From NCBI GenBank assembly GCA_024223715.1, contig JAAEOA010000034.1, forward strand, positions 1 to 42,713: DNA of 42,713 nt, read 5' to 3'. The DNA is from a bacterium (GTDB taxonomy: Bacteria > Krumholzibacteriota > Krumholzibacteriia > LZORAL124-64-63). The notes beneath the pieces are model-generated. The model made no database searches. It was not told where the DNA came from and was given only the letters and a program-made list of their open reading frames with translations. The translations under genes and the position numbers were made by a program. Within the stretch, counting starts at the first letter, position 1; each line of letters opens with the position of its first letter. Of the stretch, positions 8,010 through 17,500 are shown piece by piece.

Positions 8010-9431
8010 ATGAAATCCCCCAACCAAGGACGAACATCCAGCATTATTGCAATGGTGTTGTTGCTTTCCGTAGCCCTGGCTCCGGTTTTGGTGCCCGGAT
8101 CAGCAAATGCCGCACCACCAAACCAACTGCGTTCCTACGCCGACGTGGCCGAAGTGGCCAGCCCCTCGGTGGTCAATATTTCCGCTGAAAAAGTGGTCGA
8201 TATGCGCAGCCAGCATCCGTTTATGGAAGATCCCATGTTCAAACGGTTTTTTGGCGATCCTGAAGATGGAACTCAGCGCACGAATAACAGCCTCGGTTCC
8301 GGAGTTATCATTTCATCTGACGGTTTCATTTTGACCAACAACCACGTGGTGGAAAACGCTTCAGACATTCGGGTCACCATTGTGGGCGAGAAAGAATATC
8401 TGGCCGAAATTATTGGAACCGACCCGCGCACCGATGTGGCTCTAATCAAAATTGAGGCCAAAAACCTGGAGGCCATTGTGGTGGCCAACAGCGATTTGCT
8501 GCGAGTTGGCGACCAGGTCATGGCCATAGGCAATCCTTTTGGTGTGGGCCAGACTGTAACCCTGGGCATTGTCAGTGCACTGGGACGCAGCATCGGCCTG
8601 ATCGATTACGAAGACCTTATCCAAACCGATGCCTCCATCAACCCGGGCAACAGCGGCGGTGCATTGGTAAACATGGAGGGTGAATTAGTGGGCATGAACT
8701 CGGCCATTTTGAGTCGCGACGGCGGCAGTCAGGGTGTGGGTTTTGCCATTCCTTCGACCATGGCCTTCCACATTGTTGAGGCTCTGAAAACTGATGGTGA
8801 AGTGCGGCGGGCTTATTTAGGTGTTTTTCCTCAGAATGTTGATCAATCGGTTGCCGATTATTACGGCATGGATCGTCCTCAGGGAGTTCTCGTCGGTTCG
8901 GTTAATGACGATACTCCAGCCCAAAAAGCAGGTATGAAAAATGGTGACATCATTTTGAGTGTCGATGACCAGGCCATCAAAAATCCCAGCATGTTGCGTA
9001 ATGTCATCAGCTTATCTTCCATTGGCCATAAGGCTAAAATTGAAATTCTTCGCGATGGGAAAAAGAAAACCCTGAAGGTGAAGCTGGAAGCCTTACCCGG
9101 ACAGGAAATTGCAGAAAACTCGACACCGGAAGTTAATGAAGATGAATCCCTGGACGGGGTTACTGTTCGCGAACTTTCAGATCGCCTGCGGGTGATGGCT
9201 AACTTACCGGAAGAAATTAATGGTGTTCTGGTCAGTGGAGTGGACCAGGGCAGCAATTCCGCCCGGGTGGGCCTCACCGAGGGTGACATCATTCAAAAAG
9301 TGAATAATGAAGATGTGGAAAGTCTACAAGAATTTAGAAAAGCTCTTGGTAAGAATACTGACCGACCGGCATTTCTGAGGGTGTACAAATCGACCCAAAA
9401 TCGCAGCATTTACATTGCGGTGCCTCGTTAA
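8010..9431 (+). CDS. HtrA/DegP-type periplasmic serine protease with two PDZ domains
   Basis: The protein has about 473 residues from ATG 8010, which follows GAAAGGAAAT; a GTG 33 bases earlier is possible. Residues 1-34 are a signal peptide (cleavage near SANA-AP). The trypsin-like domain carries the full triad: H112 (TNNHVVEN), D142 (DPRTDVALI) and S215 (NPGNSGGAL). Two PDZ domains follow: about 265-360 (YLGVFPQNV, then AGMKNGDIILSVDDQAI) and about 385-470 (GVTVRELSDRL, then VGLTEGDIIQKVNNEDV). This is the DegP/DegQ/MucD layout, a protease and chaperone that removes misfolded envelope proteins. It probably has its own promoter after the ferredoxin terminator. It is complete, with no missing residue. 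Confidence 0.93.
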   Translation: MKSPNQGRTSSIIAMVLLLSVALAPVLVPGSANAAPPNQLRSYADVAEVASPSVVNISAEKVVDMRSQHPFMEDPMFKRFFGDPEDGTQRTNNSLGSGVIISSDGFILTNNHVVENASDIRVTIVGEKEYLAEIIGTDPRTDVALIKIEAKNLEAIVVANSDLLRVGDQVMAIGNPFGVGQTVTLGIVSALGRSIGLIDYEDLIQTDASINPGNSGGALVNMEGELVGMNSAILSRDGGSQGVGFAIPSTMAFHIVEALKTDGEVRRAYLGVFPQNVDQSVADYYGMDRPQGVLVGSVNDDTPAQKAGMKNGDIILSVDDQAIKNPSMLRNVISLSSIGHKAKIEILRDGKKKTLKVKLEALPGQEIAENSTPEVNEDESLDGVTVRELSDRLRVMANLPEEINGVLVSGVDQGSNSARVGLTEGDIIQKVNNEDVESLQEFRKALGKNTDRPAFLRVYKSTQNRSIYIAVPR

Positions 9432-9461
9432 GGTCAGACAAAACAGAGAAATAGTTGCCAA

Positions 9462-9494
9462 TTACCCCCGATGGTGGAATGCTGTTGGGGGTAA
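9462..9494 (+). other. Hairpin in the leader of the next gene
   Basis: An 8-bp perfect stem (9462-9469 with 9487-9494) with a 17-base loop lies between the protease stop and the next start. It lacks a T-run, so it may slow or partly end protease transcription or simply be a leader structure. Confidence 0.3.
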
Positions 9495-9528
9495 CTTGTA
9501 TCCATTAATACTCCAGGAAAGGCCAAGC

Positions 9529-10068
9529 ATGAATCAGACCTCTGTTGAACCCACTGAACGAACCATGCTAATGACAGTTTTTGGTTGGGTGATGCTGGCG
9601 TTTGGGGCCCTGAGTGTTTTCATAAGCGGGCTTTCCCTGGTGGCTTTCAACATTATGACTAAAGAAGGCAATGGAGAATTATGGCCGGAAGATGAGTTGG
9701 CTCAATTGCCCGAAGCGGCCGCCATGATGATTGAGAACCTGGATACTTATATGTTGGTCATGTTGGTTTCGTCGGTCTTAATGGCTTTGGCGGGTTTTGG
9801 CGTCATTAAGCGCAAGGACTGGGCTCGTTTGTTGAGCATGGCCCTTCTCGCTGCGAGCATCGTTGCCACTTTGGTACTGACCGGATTGGGTTTTCAGGTC
9901 ACCGGCGGGTCCTCACCTGAAGGAGCACTGTTTTCAGCCCGGTTTTTGGCTCTGGTAAATATTACTCAGGCGCTGTTGAGTTCTGTTTTGCATGGTTGGA
10001 TTATCTGGAAGTTGAATCGGCCTGAAGTTCGCGGAGAATTTGTGGCCCAACAAAAAGAAAGCCATTAA
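9529..10068 (+). CDS. Four-segment membrane protein coupled to the MsbA-like exporter
   Basis: The protein has 179 residues from ATG 9529, preceded by AGGAAAGG. Four hydrophobic segments are visible: about 15-40, 77-95 (LVMLVSSVLMALAGFGVI), 100-125 (LLSMALLAASIVATLVL) and 145-168. There is no signal peptide and no catalytic motif. The acidic loop between segments 1 and 2 (ELWPEDELAQLPEAA) lies on one side of the membrane. I do not recognise the family. Its stop shares one base with the ATG of the ABC exporter (TAATG), so the two are translated together, and an accessory role in lipid export or a stabilising role is possible, but that is inference. Confidence 0.7.
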   Translation: MNQTSVEPTERTMLMTVFGWVMLAFGALSVFISGLSLVAFNIMTKEGNGELWPEDELAQLPEAAAMMIENLDTYMLVMLVSSVLMALAGFGVIKRKDWARLLSMALLAASIVATLVLTGLGFQVTGGSSPEGALFSARFLALVNITQALLSSVLHGWIIWKLNRPEVRGEFVAQQKESH

Positions 10069-11978
10069 TGAATTCATACTTACGCATGCTGAAAATGATC
10101 AGGCCGTACGCGCCTCAGGCGTCAATTGCGGTCCTCTTTATTGTGCTCTATTCGTTTTTCAGTGTTTTCAGTTTCACTATGATTTCTCCATTTTTGAAGG
10201 CCCTGTTTCTCGATGAAAACCCGTCTGTTGTTGAGGTTGTTGAAGAACCCAAAAACGAGGCTTTGCTTGTCGACCCCAAAAATGAAGATACTGAAACACG
10301 GGAGCGTCTGGAGAGCATTAACCAGAAAACAACCTGGTCTGATCAAGTAAAAATGGAAGCTCTCAACTGGGCTAACGAGAATCTTCTGGACGGAACCCGG
10401 CAAGACAATTTGCTGCGAATATGCCTGGCTCTTGCCATCCTTCTTTTACTAAAAAATGTGACCCGATATTTTCAGGATATTCTTATGGTTTTTGTGGGTG
10501 AGAAAGTCATCCGCGATTTGCGTAACGCACTGTATTTAAAATTTACAAATTTGCCTTTGTCTTTTTACCATCAGAATAAAGCAGGAGAATTAATCAGCCG
10601 AGCCACTAACGATGTGCTTATGGCCCAGAAATGCGTCAGTGTGAGCTTCACGACTTTGCTGCGCGATCCCATTCAAATTGTTCTGTTTTTAACCGTGGCT
10701 GTTATTCTAAGTTGGAAACTGACCTTAATGGCTTTGGTTATGTTGCCGGCTAGTCTGGGTGTTATCATTCGAATTGGCAAGGGGTTACGGAAGATAAGCC
10801 ATCGGCAGCAGGAAGAAATGGCCGTCCTGACAACAAACCTTCAGGAAACGATATATGGTATTCGAGTCATCAAGGCTTTCGCCATGGAAGACTTCGAGAA
10901 TAATAAATTCCTGAAACGCAGTGACGAATTGTTTAAGCAGATTTTCAAGTTCAACAAGTACATGAAAATGTCGTCACCCTTAACCGAAGTTCTTTCTTCA
11001 CTGGTAGGGCTTTTTATCCTCTGGTACGGAGGCAGCAAAGTCTTTACCGGTGGCCTAATGGCACCCGACCTTTTTCTGGTTTTCTTTGCGTCGATTTTCA
11101 GTCTTGTCAAACCCATCAAAAACCTGGGTCAGGTCAACAACGAAATTCAGGCTGGCATGGCTGCCGCAGATCGGATTTTTCAGATTTTGGATACTCCTTC
11201 AGAGGTTGCCGGCAGTGTGGGTGAAAAAGTTCTGGATCAGGCCGAAGGCCGTGTGGAGTTTGATAAAGTTGATTTCGAATATGTCCCCGGTGAACCGGTT
11301 CTTCGTGACCTCAGCCTGAAAGTAAACCCTGGTGAAGTGGTGGCTTTGGTGGGCAGTTCCGGCGGGGGAAAAAGCACTCTTATTGATATGATTCCAGGTT
11401 TCTATCACCCAAACTCCGGGCAAGTACTCATTGACGGTGTCAGTGTCACCGATTTGGATCTGGGCAGCTTGCGCCGGCAAATGGGCATTGTCACCCAGGA
11501 AGTCATTCTTTTTCACGATACTATTCTAAATAACATTGCCTATGGTCTGGAAAATGTATCTCTTGAAGATGTGCGCGAAGCCACTCGGGCGGCCAACGCC
11601 GATGATTTTATTATGAAACTGCCCGACGGTTACGATACCATCATTGGTGACCGGGGACTCAAGCTTTCCGGTGGTCAGCGCCAGCGCCTGAGCATTGCCC
11701 GGGCAATTCTGAAAAACCCTCCCATTCTTTTGCTCGATGAAGCCACAAGTGCTCTTGATACAGAAGCTGAAAAACTGGTCCAGGAAGCAATTGATCGCCT
11801 GGTGAAACACCGCACAACCATTGTTATTGCCCACCGTCTTTCCACCGTAAAAAATGTGGATCGAATATATTTACTGGAGGCAGGCAAAGTGGTCCAGACA
11901 GGAACTCACGATGAGTTGCTGGCAGCCGGTGGTCGATACAAAGAATTGTATGAAATGCAGTTTCAGAAACGCAGCTAG
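10068..11978 (+). CDS. msbA: MsbA-like lipid/LPS ABC exporter, fused permease and ATPase
   Basis: This is a 636-residue half-transporter of the type I exporter fold. The membrane domain (about 1-370) has six segments. It contains an unusual charged insert of about 80 residues between TM1 and TM2 (about 45-120), which I recall from FCB-group MsbA relatives. The ATPase domain has Walker A GSSGGGKST (about 429-437), the signature LSGGQRQRLSIARAIL, Walker B ILLLDEATSALD and the H-loop IAHRLS. MsbA flips lipid A-core across the inner membrane; related half-transporters move drugs or peptides, so the substrate is inferred from neighbouring LPS-type glycosyltransferase genes. It is translationally coupled to the small membrane protein upstream. 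The gene is complete. Confidence 0.88.
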   Translation: MNSYLRMLKMIRPYAPQASIAVLFIVLYSFFSVFSFTMISPFLKALFLDENPSVVEVVEEPKNEALLVDPKNEDTETRERLESINQKTTWSDQVKMEALNWANENLLDGTRQDNLLRICLALAILLLLKNVTRYFQDILMVFVGEKVIRDLRNALYLKFTNLPLSFYHQNKAGELISRATNDVLMAQKCVSVSFTTLLRDPIQIVLFLTVAVILSWKLTLMALVMLPASLGVIIRIGKGLRKISHRQQEEMAVLTTNLQETIYGIRVIKAFAMEDFENNKFLKRSDELFKQIFKFNKYMKMSSPLTEVLSSLVGLFILWYGGSKVFTGGLMAPDLFLVFFASIFSLVKPIKNLGQVNNEIQAGMAAADRIFQILDTPSEVAGSVGEKVLDQAEGRVEFDKVDFEYVPGEPVLRDLSLKVNPGEVVALVGSSGGGKSTLIDMIPGFYHPNSGQVLIDGVSVTDLDLGSLRRQMGIVTQEVILFHDTILNNIAYGLENVSLEDVREATRAANADDFIMKLPDGYDTIIGDRGLKLSGGQRQRLSIARAILKNPPILLLDEATSALDTEAEKLVQEAIDRLVKHRTTIVIAHRLSTVKNVDRIYLLEAGKVVQTGTHDELLAAGGRYKELYEMQFQKRS

Positions 11979-11999
11979 GAATGGGGGAACAGCAGCGTC

Positions 12000-12803
12000 C
12001 TAGGCTTTTTTTAGCCAGTCACGCTTAAACCGCTTCCAGTCTCGGTTCACACAAGTCCAGCCTGAAATGGCACACCAGACCAGTCCGGGCCAGCCATCGA
12101 CAAACCCTCCGCGCAAAAAATAGTCTTTAATAAAAGTGTGCGGACCGGTAATGAGCAGGTGAAAAGGATTAAATTTCTTATCATTTGGGTTGGCCACATC
12201 CAAAGTGGTGTACATGGTTACTTTTTCCAGATAAGGGCCAATTTCCAGGAGGGTATCGTGCAGAATAGGCTCATTCAAACGGCCCACCGTAGCGCCCTCA
12301 CCCAGGACCATTCCTTCGTGCACCAGGCTATCACTCAAATGTCCTTCTGAGGTTCGGAAAAGGCGCAATACATAATTGGCGGCTAACCGGCGACTTTTCA
12401 TGACCTGACCCAAAACCCGGTTTGCCCGATGAATTTCCCAGCCAGTGTATTGAGTCAGGTGGCCTCCCTGGCGCATCTCCAGGAGTCTGGCCCGGAGCAT
12501 GGGAGAGAGCAGCTCGTCGGCATCCATCCACAAAGCATATTCCGTGGTTACCATGTCCAGGTTGGCCTGCCGTGCGCTGCCAAAGTCTTTAAATTCATGG
12601 TGCCCCAATTGAACCTGGCTGAAGTGTCCCAGGCGGGCTTCCTGTTCAACTACGGCGACAGTGCCGTCAGTGCTGCCGGTATCCAGAATAGCCAATTCGT
12701 CCACAACGCCACGCATGCTTTCGAAGCAGCGCGGCAGCAGCGTTTCTTCATTTTTTACGATCATAAATGCAGTTATGGTGTTCATGCTGATATGGTTGTT
12801 CAT
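12000..12803 (-). CDS. Family 2 glycosyltransferase, WaaE/KdtX-like
   Basis: The protein has 267 residues with a GT-A fold at the N-terminus. FMIVKNEETLLPRCFESM opens the nucleotide-sugar domain, ILDTGSTDGT follows, and the metal-binding acidic motif appears as WMDADEL near residue 114. The second half (GWEIHRANRVLGQVMK, then RLFRTSEGHLSDSLVHEG) is typical of the lipopolysaccharide core beta-glycosyltransferase group (WaaE/KdtX), which adds a sugar to inner-core heptose or decorates the core. Residues after 235 are hydrophobic and may be a membrane-bound tail. An internal ATG (MNTITAF, codon 7) could be the true start. It faces the MsbA-like exporter tail to tail. Confidence 0.82.
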   Translation of the reverse strand: MNNHISMNTITAFMIVKNEETLLPRCFESMRGVVDELAILDTGSTDGTVAVVEQEARLGHFSQVQLGHHEFKDFGSARQANLDMVTTEYALWMDADELLSPMLRARLLEMRQGGHLTQYTGWEIHRANRVLGQVMKSRRLAANYVLRLFRTSEGHLSDSLVHEGMVLGEGATVGRLNEPILHDTLLEIGPYLEKVTMYTTLDVANPNDKKFNPFHLLITGPHTFIKDYFLRGGFVDGWPGLVWCAISGWTCVNRDWKRFKRDWLKKA

Positions 12804-12890
12804 TAACCGGTAAGAGTCAATATGGATTATTGGAAACCGAATGAAGAAACTGTGGTATATCTATAAATTACTTTCCACAGGAGGAATAAC

Positions 12891-13370
12891 ATGGCCAGAG
12901 TTTTTGCTTTAGGCCTGGTGGTCTTGTGCGCCCTGCCTCAGGTTTTATTTTCTGCAGAAAAACCAGTGCAAGAGGTTCTCATTCCAGCGAGCGAGTTTCT
13001 GATGGGAGTTCCTGATGCAGAAGGTCGCTATCAGCAACACATGGTTCGAATCGCTTCCTTCTATATGGACAAATACGAAGTAACAAACGCTCAGTATCAT
13101 GAATTCTGTCTGGCCACCGATCGTAAAATGCCGGTATTCTGGGGCGTGGAGCGGTTCCGCAGTGGGGAAGACTATCCTGACCACCCCATTGTCGGTGTCA
13201 GCAATCTAGACGCCAAGGCTTACGCGGAGTGGGCTGGTCGGCGTTTGCCCACCGAAGCGGAATGGGAATTCGCCGCGCCCGAGATGAGGAATCTGAATAG
13301 CAATGGCTTAAAAATCAGCAGGAGAAAAACAGTTCATGATCAGCATCCGAAACCTGACCCGAAATTTTGA
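12891..13370 (+). pseudogene. Truncated formylglycine-generating-enzyme-like (SUMF1) gene with signal peptide
   Basis: The reading frame begins with a good ribosome site (GGAGGAA) at ATG 12891 and a signal peptide ([19 protein letters not shown]). It then follows the FGE/sulfatase-modifying fold closely: [56 protein letters not shown] and [12 protein letters not shown]. Right after EWEFAA, where a normal member continues with RGG..YPWG and another 120 or so residues including the catalytic and metal sites, the sequence changes to an unrelated tail that reads through the ribosome site and first 35 bases of the following ABC ATPase gene. The C-terminal half is therefore missing. A deletion joining it to the ABC operon is the simplest explanation. 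The protein might still be made and exported but should be inactive as an enzyme. Confidence 0.75.
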
Positions 13371-14061
13371 GTCACTGAAAGCAGTTGACGATCTAACGGT
13401 GACCATCCCTTCGGGCTGCATAGTGGCTTTGCTCGGCGCCAATGGTGCTGGAAAAACCACAACCCTAAATATGCTAACCACCCTTTTGAGCCCCAGCGAT
13501 GGTACTGCCGAAGTTGAAGGTTTTGATATAAAAACCCAAAGTGCTGAAGTCAGGCGGAACATTGGTTATGTTCCCGAACACGGAGCCCTGTATGAAGGCC
13601 TGACCGCCGATGAATATTTGGAATTGGCGGGCCGAATTCGGGGTATGAGTGGTCCTGCAATAGTCGAGAGATCAACTGAGTTGATGGAGTTCTTCGAAGT
13701 GGCTGATTCGAGCCAGCAACGTTTGGCCACCTTTAGCAAGGGCATGCGCCGAAAAATTCTGGTCACCGCCGCCTTGTTGCATCGTCCGCGGGTTTTATTT
13801 CTGGACGAACCCATGGATGGCCTCGACGTACGCAGTCAGAAAAAACTGGGTGAGTTACTTCAGGAGCAGGCCACCCAAGGCTGCACTGTTGTTTATTCAA
13901 GTCACATTTTGCAACAGGTGGAAGAGCTGTGCGAACATGTGGTCCTCATTCACCAGGGCAAACTTCGCTTTGCCGGTCCCATGACCGACTTGCAAGCATC
14001 CCATGAAGGCGTTGGCCTGCGCGATATTTTCCTGGAATTAACCGAGGATGAGCAACTGTGA
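13336..14061 (+). CDS. ABC-2 exporter ATPase (NatA/CcmA-like)
   Basis: This is a 241-residue ATP-binding subunit. Walker A is GANGAGKTT (residues 34-42), Walker B is [12 protein letters not shown], and the ABC signature is degenerate but recognisable as FSKGMRRKI in place of LSGGQ, as in many ABC-2 and NatA-type ATPases. The H-loop appears as [15 protein letters not shown] 13336 follows AGGAG at about 13319-13323. It drives the membrane protein that starts 4 bases before its end (14058), so both form one exporter. The substrate is unknown: candidates are antibiotics, sodium, or surface polymers. It overlaps the end of the truncated FGE frame. Confidence 0.9.
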   Translation: MISIRNLTRNFESLKAVDDLTVTIPSGCIVALLGANGAGKTTTLNMLTTLLSPSDGTAEVEGFDIKTQSAEVRRNIGYVPEHGALYEGLTADEYLELAGRIRGMSGPAIVERSTELMEFFEVADSSQQRLATFSKGMRRKILVTAALLHRPRVLFLDEPMDGLDVRSQKKLGELLQEQATQGCTVVYSSHILQQVEELCEHVVLIHQGKLRFAGPMTDLQASHEGVGLRDIFLELTEDEQL

Positions 14062-15695
14062 GCCGTTTCATCACAGCGGTATTTTCCCGATTGGTCCAGA
14101 TGGCAGGCGGCCGTGCTGAAATAGTCCTGCCCTTGTACTGGGCTCTGGAAAAAGCGACCGAAGGTCAGGATGAAATTCTTAAAAAGCAGAGCAAACGCAG
14201 GATTTTTATCTCAAGCAAAGTCTGGCGACTGCTTACCTTGGTGGCCTCAGTCCTGGCTTCCACAATCCTATCGATTTTTATGATCACCCGGCCGGAAAGT
14301 ATTCATCCTCCTTTGGGGGTTATTGTCCTGGTTGCTGTTCAGTACATGGTGGTTTCAGGCTTGGTCTTATCTCAAGCTGCGCCGGGTTTATTGCTGGACG
14401 AGGACGATAAAATTCTGGGTTGGTGGCCCTTGTCCCAAAGGGAACTCATGCTGGCTCGAATCAGCGTTTTACTGCGTCCGGCCCTCGAGGTAACGGCGGC
14501 CCTTTCTCTGGCACCTTTGTTGGTGTTTTTGTTCCTGGGAAATCCACCTGTTTTGGGCGCTCTGGTCTTTGGTGTTGGCCTGCTGCTTCAGGCTGTGGGA
14601 ATTACTTTCGGCATCACCACGACCATCCTTCTTCTGGTCCGTTTTTTGGGCCGTCGCACGGCTTCAAGGCTGGCCGTCATGGTTGCCGACGGCAACCACA
14701 TGATGCTCATTTACCCTTTCATTTTTGCCGGTGAAAAGATTTTTCCCTGGTTGAATGCACACCGGTGGTCCTTGTATTTTCTTCCCCCGGTTTGGTTCGC
14801 CAGCTGGGGAGATTTGGCCTCCGGCAACAATTTCCGAATTCTGGCGGCCATAGGCTTGGCCTGGACCTGGCTGGTGGTTTGGGCTGGTATTCGGCTCTCG
14901 GTTTCCAGGCAAACCACCGTAAAATTGAAATCAGTTTCCTCTCGACCATCAAAATTCTCTGTCAGTGGTCTCATTTCCCTCCTGCTGAAACCCCTGATGC
15001 CCGGCAATGAAGGCTGGGTCATGAGAAAACTCCTGGAAGCGCACATCCGAGAAGATTGGCGATTTATGGGGTCAGTTATCTCAATTCCAATAATGCTGCT
15101 TGTTTTTGGCTTGCGAACCAGCCCTCGAGTGTGCCCCGAAGATCTGGTTCATTCTGGAATTGGCAGCGAACCCATGGTTTTTATGTTGATGATGATGGGG
15201 GGTATAGCCCTTCACTTTACCCACGGTTCCAGCACTCCGCAGGCCATGTGGCTGGTGGCCATATCCGACATTCAAACCAGTGCTGTTTTGAAAGCCCAGC
15301 GAGGCATGGTTCGAGGCTTGGTCTTCATTCCCGCTCTGGCACTATATTCGTTCAAAGTCATTAAATTGGGTGTTGCTCTTCCCATTGTCTTTCGGGACGT
15401 TCTTGTGTTGGCTTTGGAAATGGATATGCTGATGATCATTTTCCAGCCATGGATGTCGAAAATGCCATTTTCAACAAAATTCCGAAAAAGCGAAGGGGCT
15501 GACCGGATTCTTTTGGGATTCATTGTCATTGTTGTTTCTTCGGTTTTTTCGGTTGCCAATTATTTCTACGACCATGTCTTTTTTGTAAGAACTGGTTTGT
15601 GGATTCTTCTGCCTGCCCTGTGGATCTTTTTCAGATGGAGATTGACACAAGTCATGCAGAATCGCAGGTTGGAGTGCGAAGCCATCCTTCAGTAA
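14058..15695 (+). CDS. ABC-2 exporter membrane subunit
   Basis: The protein has 545 residues from GTG 14058, whose GTGA overlaps the ATPase stop. At least 10 hydrophobic segments are visible, starting near residue 55 (WRLLTLVASVLASTILSIF), with others in the middle (LAPLLVFLFLGNPPVLGALVF) and in the last third (ILLGFIVIVVSSVFSVANY). There are no ATP-binding or catalytic motifs. The size is larger than the six-helix NodJ/DrrB type, closer to the large ABC-2 permeases with two fused halves. With the ATPase it should form a complete exporter in the inner membrane. The sequence gives no clue about the cargo. Confidence 0.72.
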   Translation: MSRFITAVFSRLVQMAGGRAEIVLPLYWALEKATEGQDEILKKQSKRRIFISSKVWRLLTLVASVLASTILSIFMITRPESIHPPLGVIVLVAVQYMVVSGLVLSQAAPGLLLDEDDKILGWWPLSQRELMLARISVLLRPALEVTAALSLAPLLVFLFLGNPPVLGALVFGVGLLLQAVGITFGITTTILLLVRFLGRRTASRLAVMVADGNHMMLIYPFIFAGEKIFPWLNAHRWSLYFLPPVWFASWGDLASGNNFRILAAIGLAWTWLVVWAGIRLSVSRQTTVKLKSVSSRPSKFSVSGLISLLLKPLMPGNEGWVMRKLLEAHIREDWRFMGSVISIPIMLLVFGLRTSPRVCPEDLVHSGIGSEPMVFMLMMMGGIALHFTHGSSTPQAMWLVAISDIQTSAVLKAQRGMVRGLVFIPALALYSFKVIKLGVALPIVFRDVLVLALEMDMLMIIFQPWMSKMPFSTKFRKSEGADRILLGFIVIVVSSVFSVANYFYDHVFFVRTGLWILLPALWIFFRWRLTQVMQNRRLECEAILQ

Positions 15696-15741
15696 TCCGG
15701 AGTTTTCTGGAGCACTCGGAAATTCTGTGAAATAAGGAACC

Positions 15742-16755
15742 ATGCAAAGAAGAATTCTCATCGTGCGTCAGGACCGCCTCGGCGATGCCATCCTGGCCAC
15801 AGGCCTTCCCAGAGAAATAAAGAAACGCTGGCCCGACAGTCATGTGGCTGTATTGGTGCGTTCTTATACCAAGCCCGTATTCGAAAACAATCCCCATGTA
15901 GATGAAATAATAACCGATGACGCCAAGCCGGAAACCCGTAAGGAATCTTTCTGGCCCATGGTTAGGCAGTTGCGTTCCCGTCGGTTCACTCACGCTTTAA
16001 TGTTGCTGCCCGAAGCCCGCTACAATTACATGACTTTCTGCGCAGGAATTCCTGTCCGTGTGGGCCACGGAATTATTCTTTTTCACGCCCTGACTTTTGT
16101 CCGGCCGGTCATGACCAGGAAATTCCAAAAGGGAAGGCACGAGGCCCAGTACAGTATGGATCTGGCCCGAAGCATTGGTATTAAAACAGAAAACGTTGAT
16201 CCCGAAATTTATCTAACGGAACAGGAAATTCTGCAATCGGAAGCCCGGGTCCATAACTGGGGAAATGGCAAACCTCTAGTGGGGATTCACAGCACCAGTG
16301 GTGCTTCTGCACCTAATTGGAAACCGGATTTATGGGCGGAACTGGCAAAAATCCTGCTGCAGGAAAAATCCCTGCAAGTGGTAATTACTGATTATGATAT
16401 TCCGCAGGAAATGAATAATCTGGAAGGTGCGTTGTACCTGTGTCCGGATAAAAACACCAGCTTGCGGGCGGACATGGCCAACATTAGTGCCCTGAGTCTT
16501 CTTGTTTCGGCCAGCACCGGGCCCATGCACATTGCTGGGGCGTTAAATGTGCCCACTTTGTCTTTGTTTTGTCCTCTGGGGGCCTGCGAACCGGCTTTGT
16601 GGGGACCACTGGGCAACCCGGCTGAATTTGTTATGCCGGAAGATGATTATTGTCGAGATCAGTGCCCGGGCGATCCTCATGCCTGTCATTTGGTGGGGTC
16701 CAAATTGGCAAGCCCCACCGAGGTTTTCCGCCGGATTTCAGAATCGATTAATTAA
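15742..16755 (+). CDS. Family 9 glycosyltransferase (ADP-heptose:LPS heptosyltransferase-like)
   Basis: This is a 337-residue GT-B-fold protein. The N-terminal domain opens with ILIVRQDRLGDAILATGLP, the hallmark of WaaF/RfaF-type heptosyltransferases. The C-terminal domain has a sugar-nucleotide site (GIHSTSGASAPNWKPDLWAELA) and the STGPMHIAGALNVPTLSLFC motif, in which the Thr-Gly-Pro-x-His sequence matches the ADP-heptose-binding region. Such enzymes add heptose to the inner core of lipopolysaccharide. It starts at ATG 15742 after AAGGA, about 45 bases past the ABC permease, so it may be in that operon. Its 3' end overlaps the convergent L,D-transpeptidase gene by 8 bases. Confidence 0.88.
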   Translation: MQRRILIVRQDRLGDAILATGLPREIKKRWPDSHVAVLVRSYTKPVFENNPHVDEIITDDAKPETRKESFWPMVRQLRSRRFTHALMLLPEARYNYMTFCAGIPVRVGHGIILFHALTFVRPVMTRKFQKGRHEAQYSMDLARSIGIKTENVDPEIYLTEQEILQSEARVHNWGNGKPLVGIHSTSGASAPNWKPDLWAELAKILLQEKSLQVVITDYDIPQEMNNLEGALYLCPDKNTSLRADMANISALSLLVSASTGPMHIAGALNVPTLSLFCPLGACEPALWGPLGNPAEFVMPEDDYCRDQCPGDPHACHLVGSKLASPTEVFRRISESIN

Positions 16756-17500
16756 AAATATAGAGACCCTGTTCCACTTGAACATTGGGTGGCGTGTTAG
16801 CGTGTTCACCAAAATAATCATACCCATCTTTAAGATTTTCCCAGAAGGAATTCCAGCCCATGGGGGCATGGGTTTTCATATTTGATTCATTCATTCGGAA
16901 CGGGAAAATGTGGACCCTGAAAAACTTTTGACCATTGCGTACGGCAGCGTCAGCCAGGGAATAAATTTCCTCGATACCTGAGTTGGTCATGGCATAGCAC
17001 CCAATGGAACAGCACTCGCCGTGAACCATTAACGCGCTTCCGGTTCGGTTATGGTGGCGGTCGTATGCGTTTGGATAACCCAGGTTGAAGGACAAGTGGT
17101 AAGAGCTCCAGGGATTGAATGAGGATGCTTTTACAAAATAAAATCCCTCAGGTGCCCGACTGTCTCCCTGTTTGGTTTTGGGCCCCAAACCCCGGGTGCC
17201 ATAACTACAAATGCTGTATGTTTTAAAGAGCTCATAGCGGCCATTTTTTTCCACCCAGAATTCCAAAACTTTTTCCAGTTTGAAAATCCGAATGTAAATC
17301 GGTTGGCCCCATTCCATACCCTTGCGTGTCATCTCATCTTTCAGGTGAGTTTCAACCCGTCCCAAAGCTGCCAGGGAGAGGTCACTGCGGGCGGGCAAAT
17401 CTTCGGCCATTACAACAAAAGGGTGCATTGCCAGGCCAAGGACCAGCAAAGCACCCTTCAGTGCCGGCACAAGTATTCTGAAATTAATTTTCAGGCTCAT
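16748..17500 (-). CDS. YafK-like L,D-transpeptidase-family protein
   Basis: The protein has 250 residues and a signal peptide (about 1-32, VMA-ED cleavage). The catalytic YkuD motif is complete and reads MVHGECCSIGCYAM: the His, the Ser, and the catalytic Cys in S-x-GC. Preceding parts (YIRIFKLEKVLEFWV, then FKTYSICSYGTRGLGPK and APEGFYFV) match the YafK/DpaA branch, whose E. coli member cuts or exchanges the lipoprotein-peptidoglycan link instead of forming 3-3 crosslinks. It is therefore a periplasmic murein-modifying enzyme. The gene overlaps the PhoU-like gene by 17 bases, so it is the third gene of the phosphate-transport operon. Confidence 0.87.
   Translation of the reverse strand: MSLKINFRILVPALKGALLVLGLAMHPFVVMAEDLPARSDLSLAALGRVETHLKDEMTRKGMEWGQPIYIRIFKLEKVLEFWVEKNGRYELFKTYSICSYGTRGLGPKTKQGDSRAPEGFYFVKASSFNPWSSYHLSFNLGYPNAYDRHHNRTGSALMVHGECCSIGCYAMTNSGIEEIYSLADAAVRNGQKFFRVHIFPFRMNESNMKTHAPMGWNSFWENLKDGYDYFGEHANTPPNVQVEQGLYIFN

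Noticed and set aside
9462..9494. Hairpin after the HtrA gene as a full terminator
   Set aside because: There is no T-run after the stem, and the loop is long; kept only as a leader hairpin.
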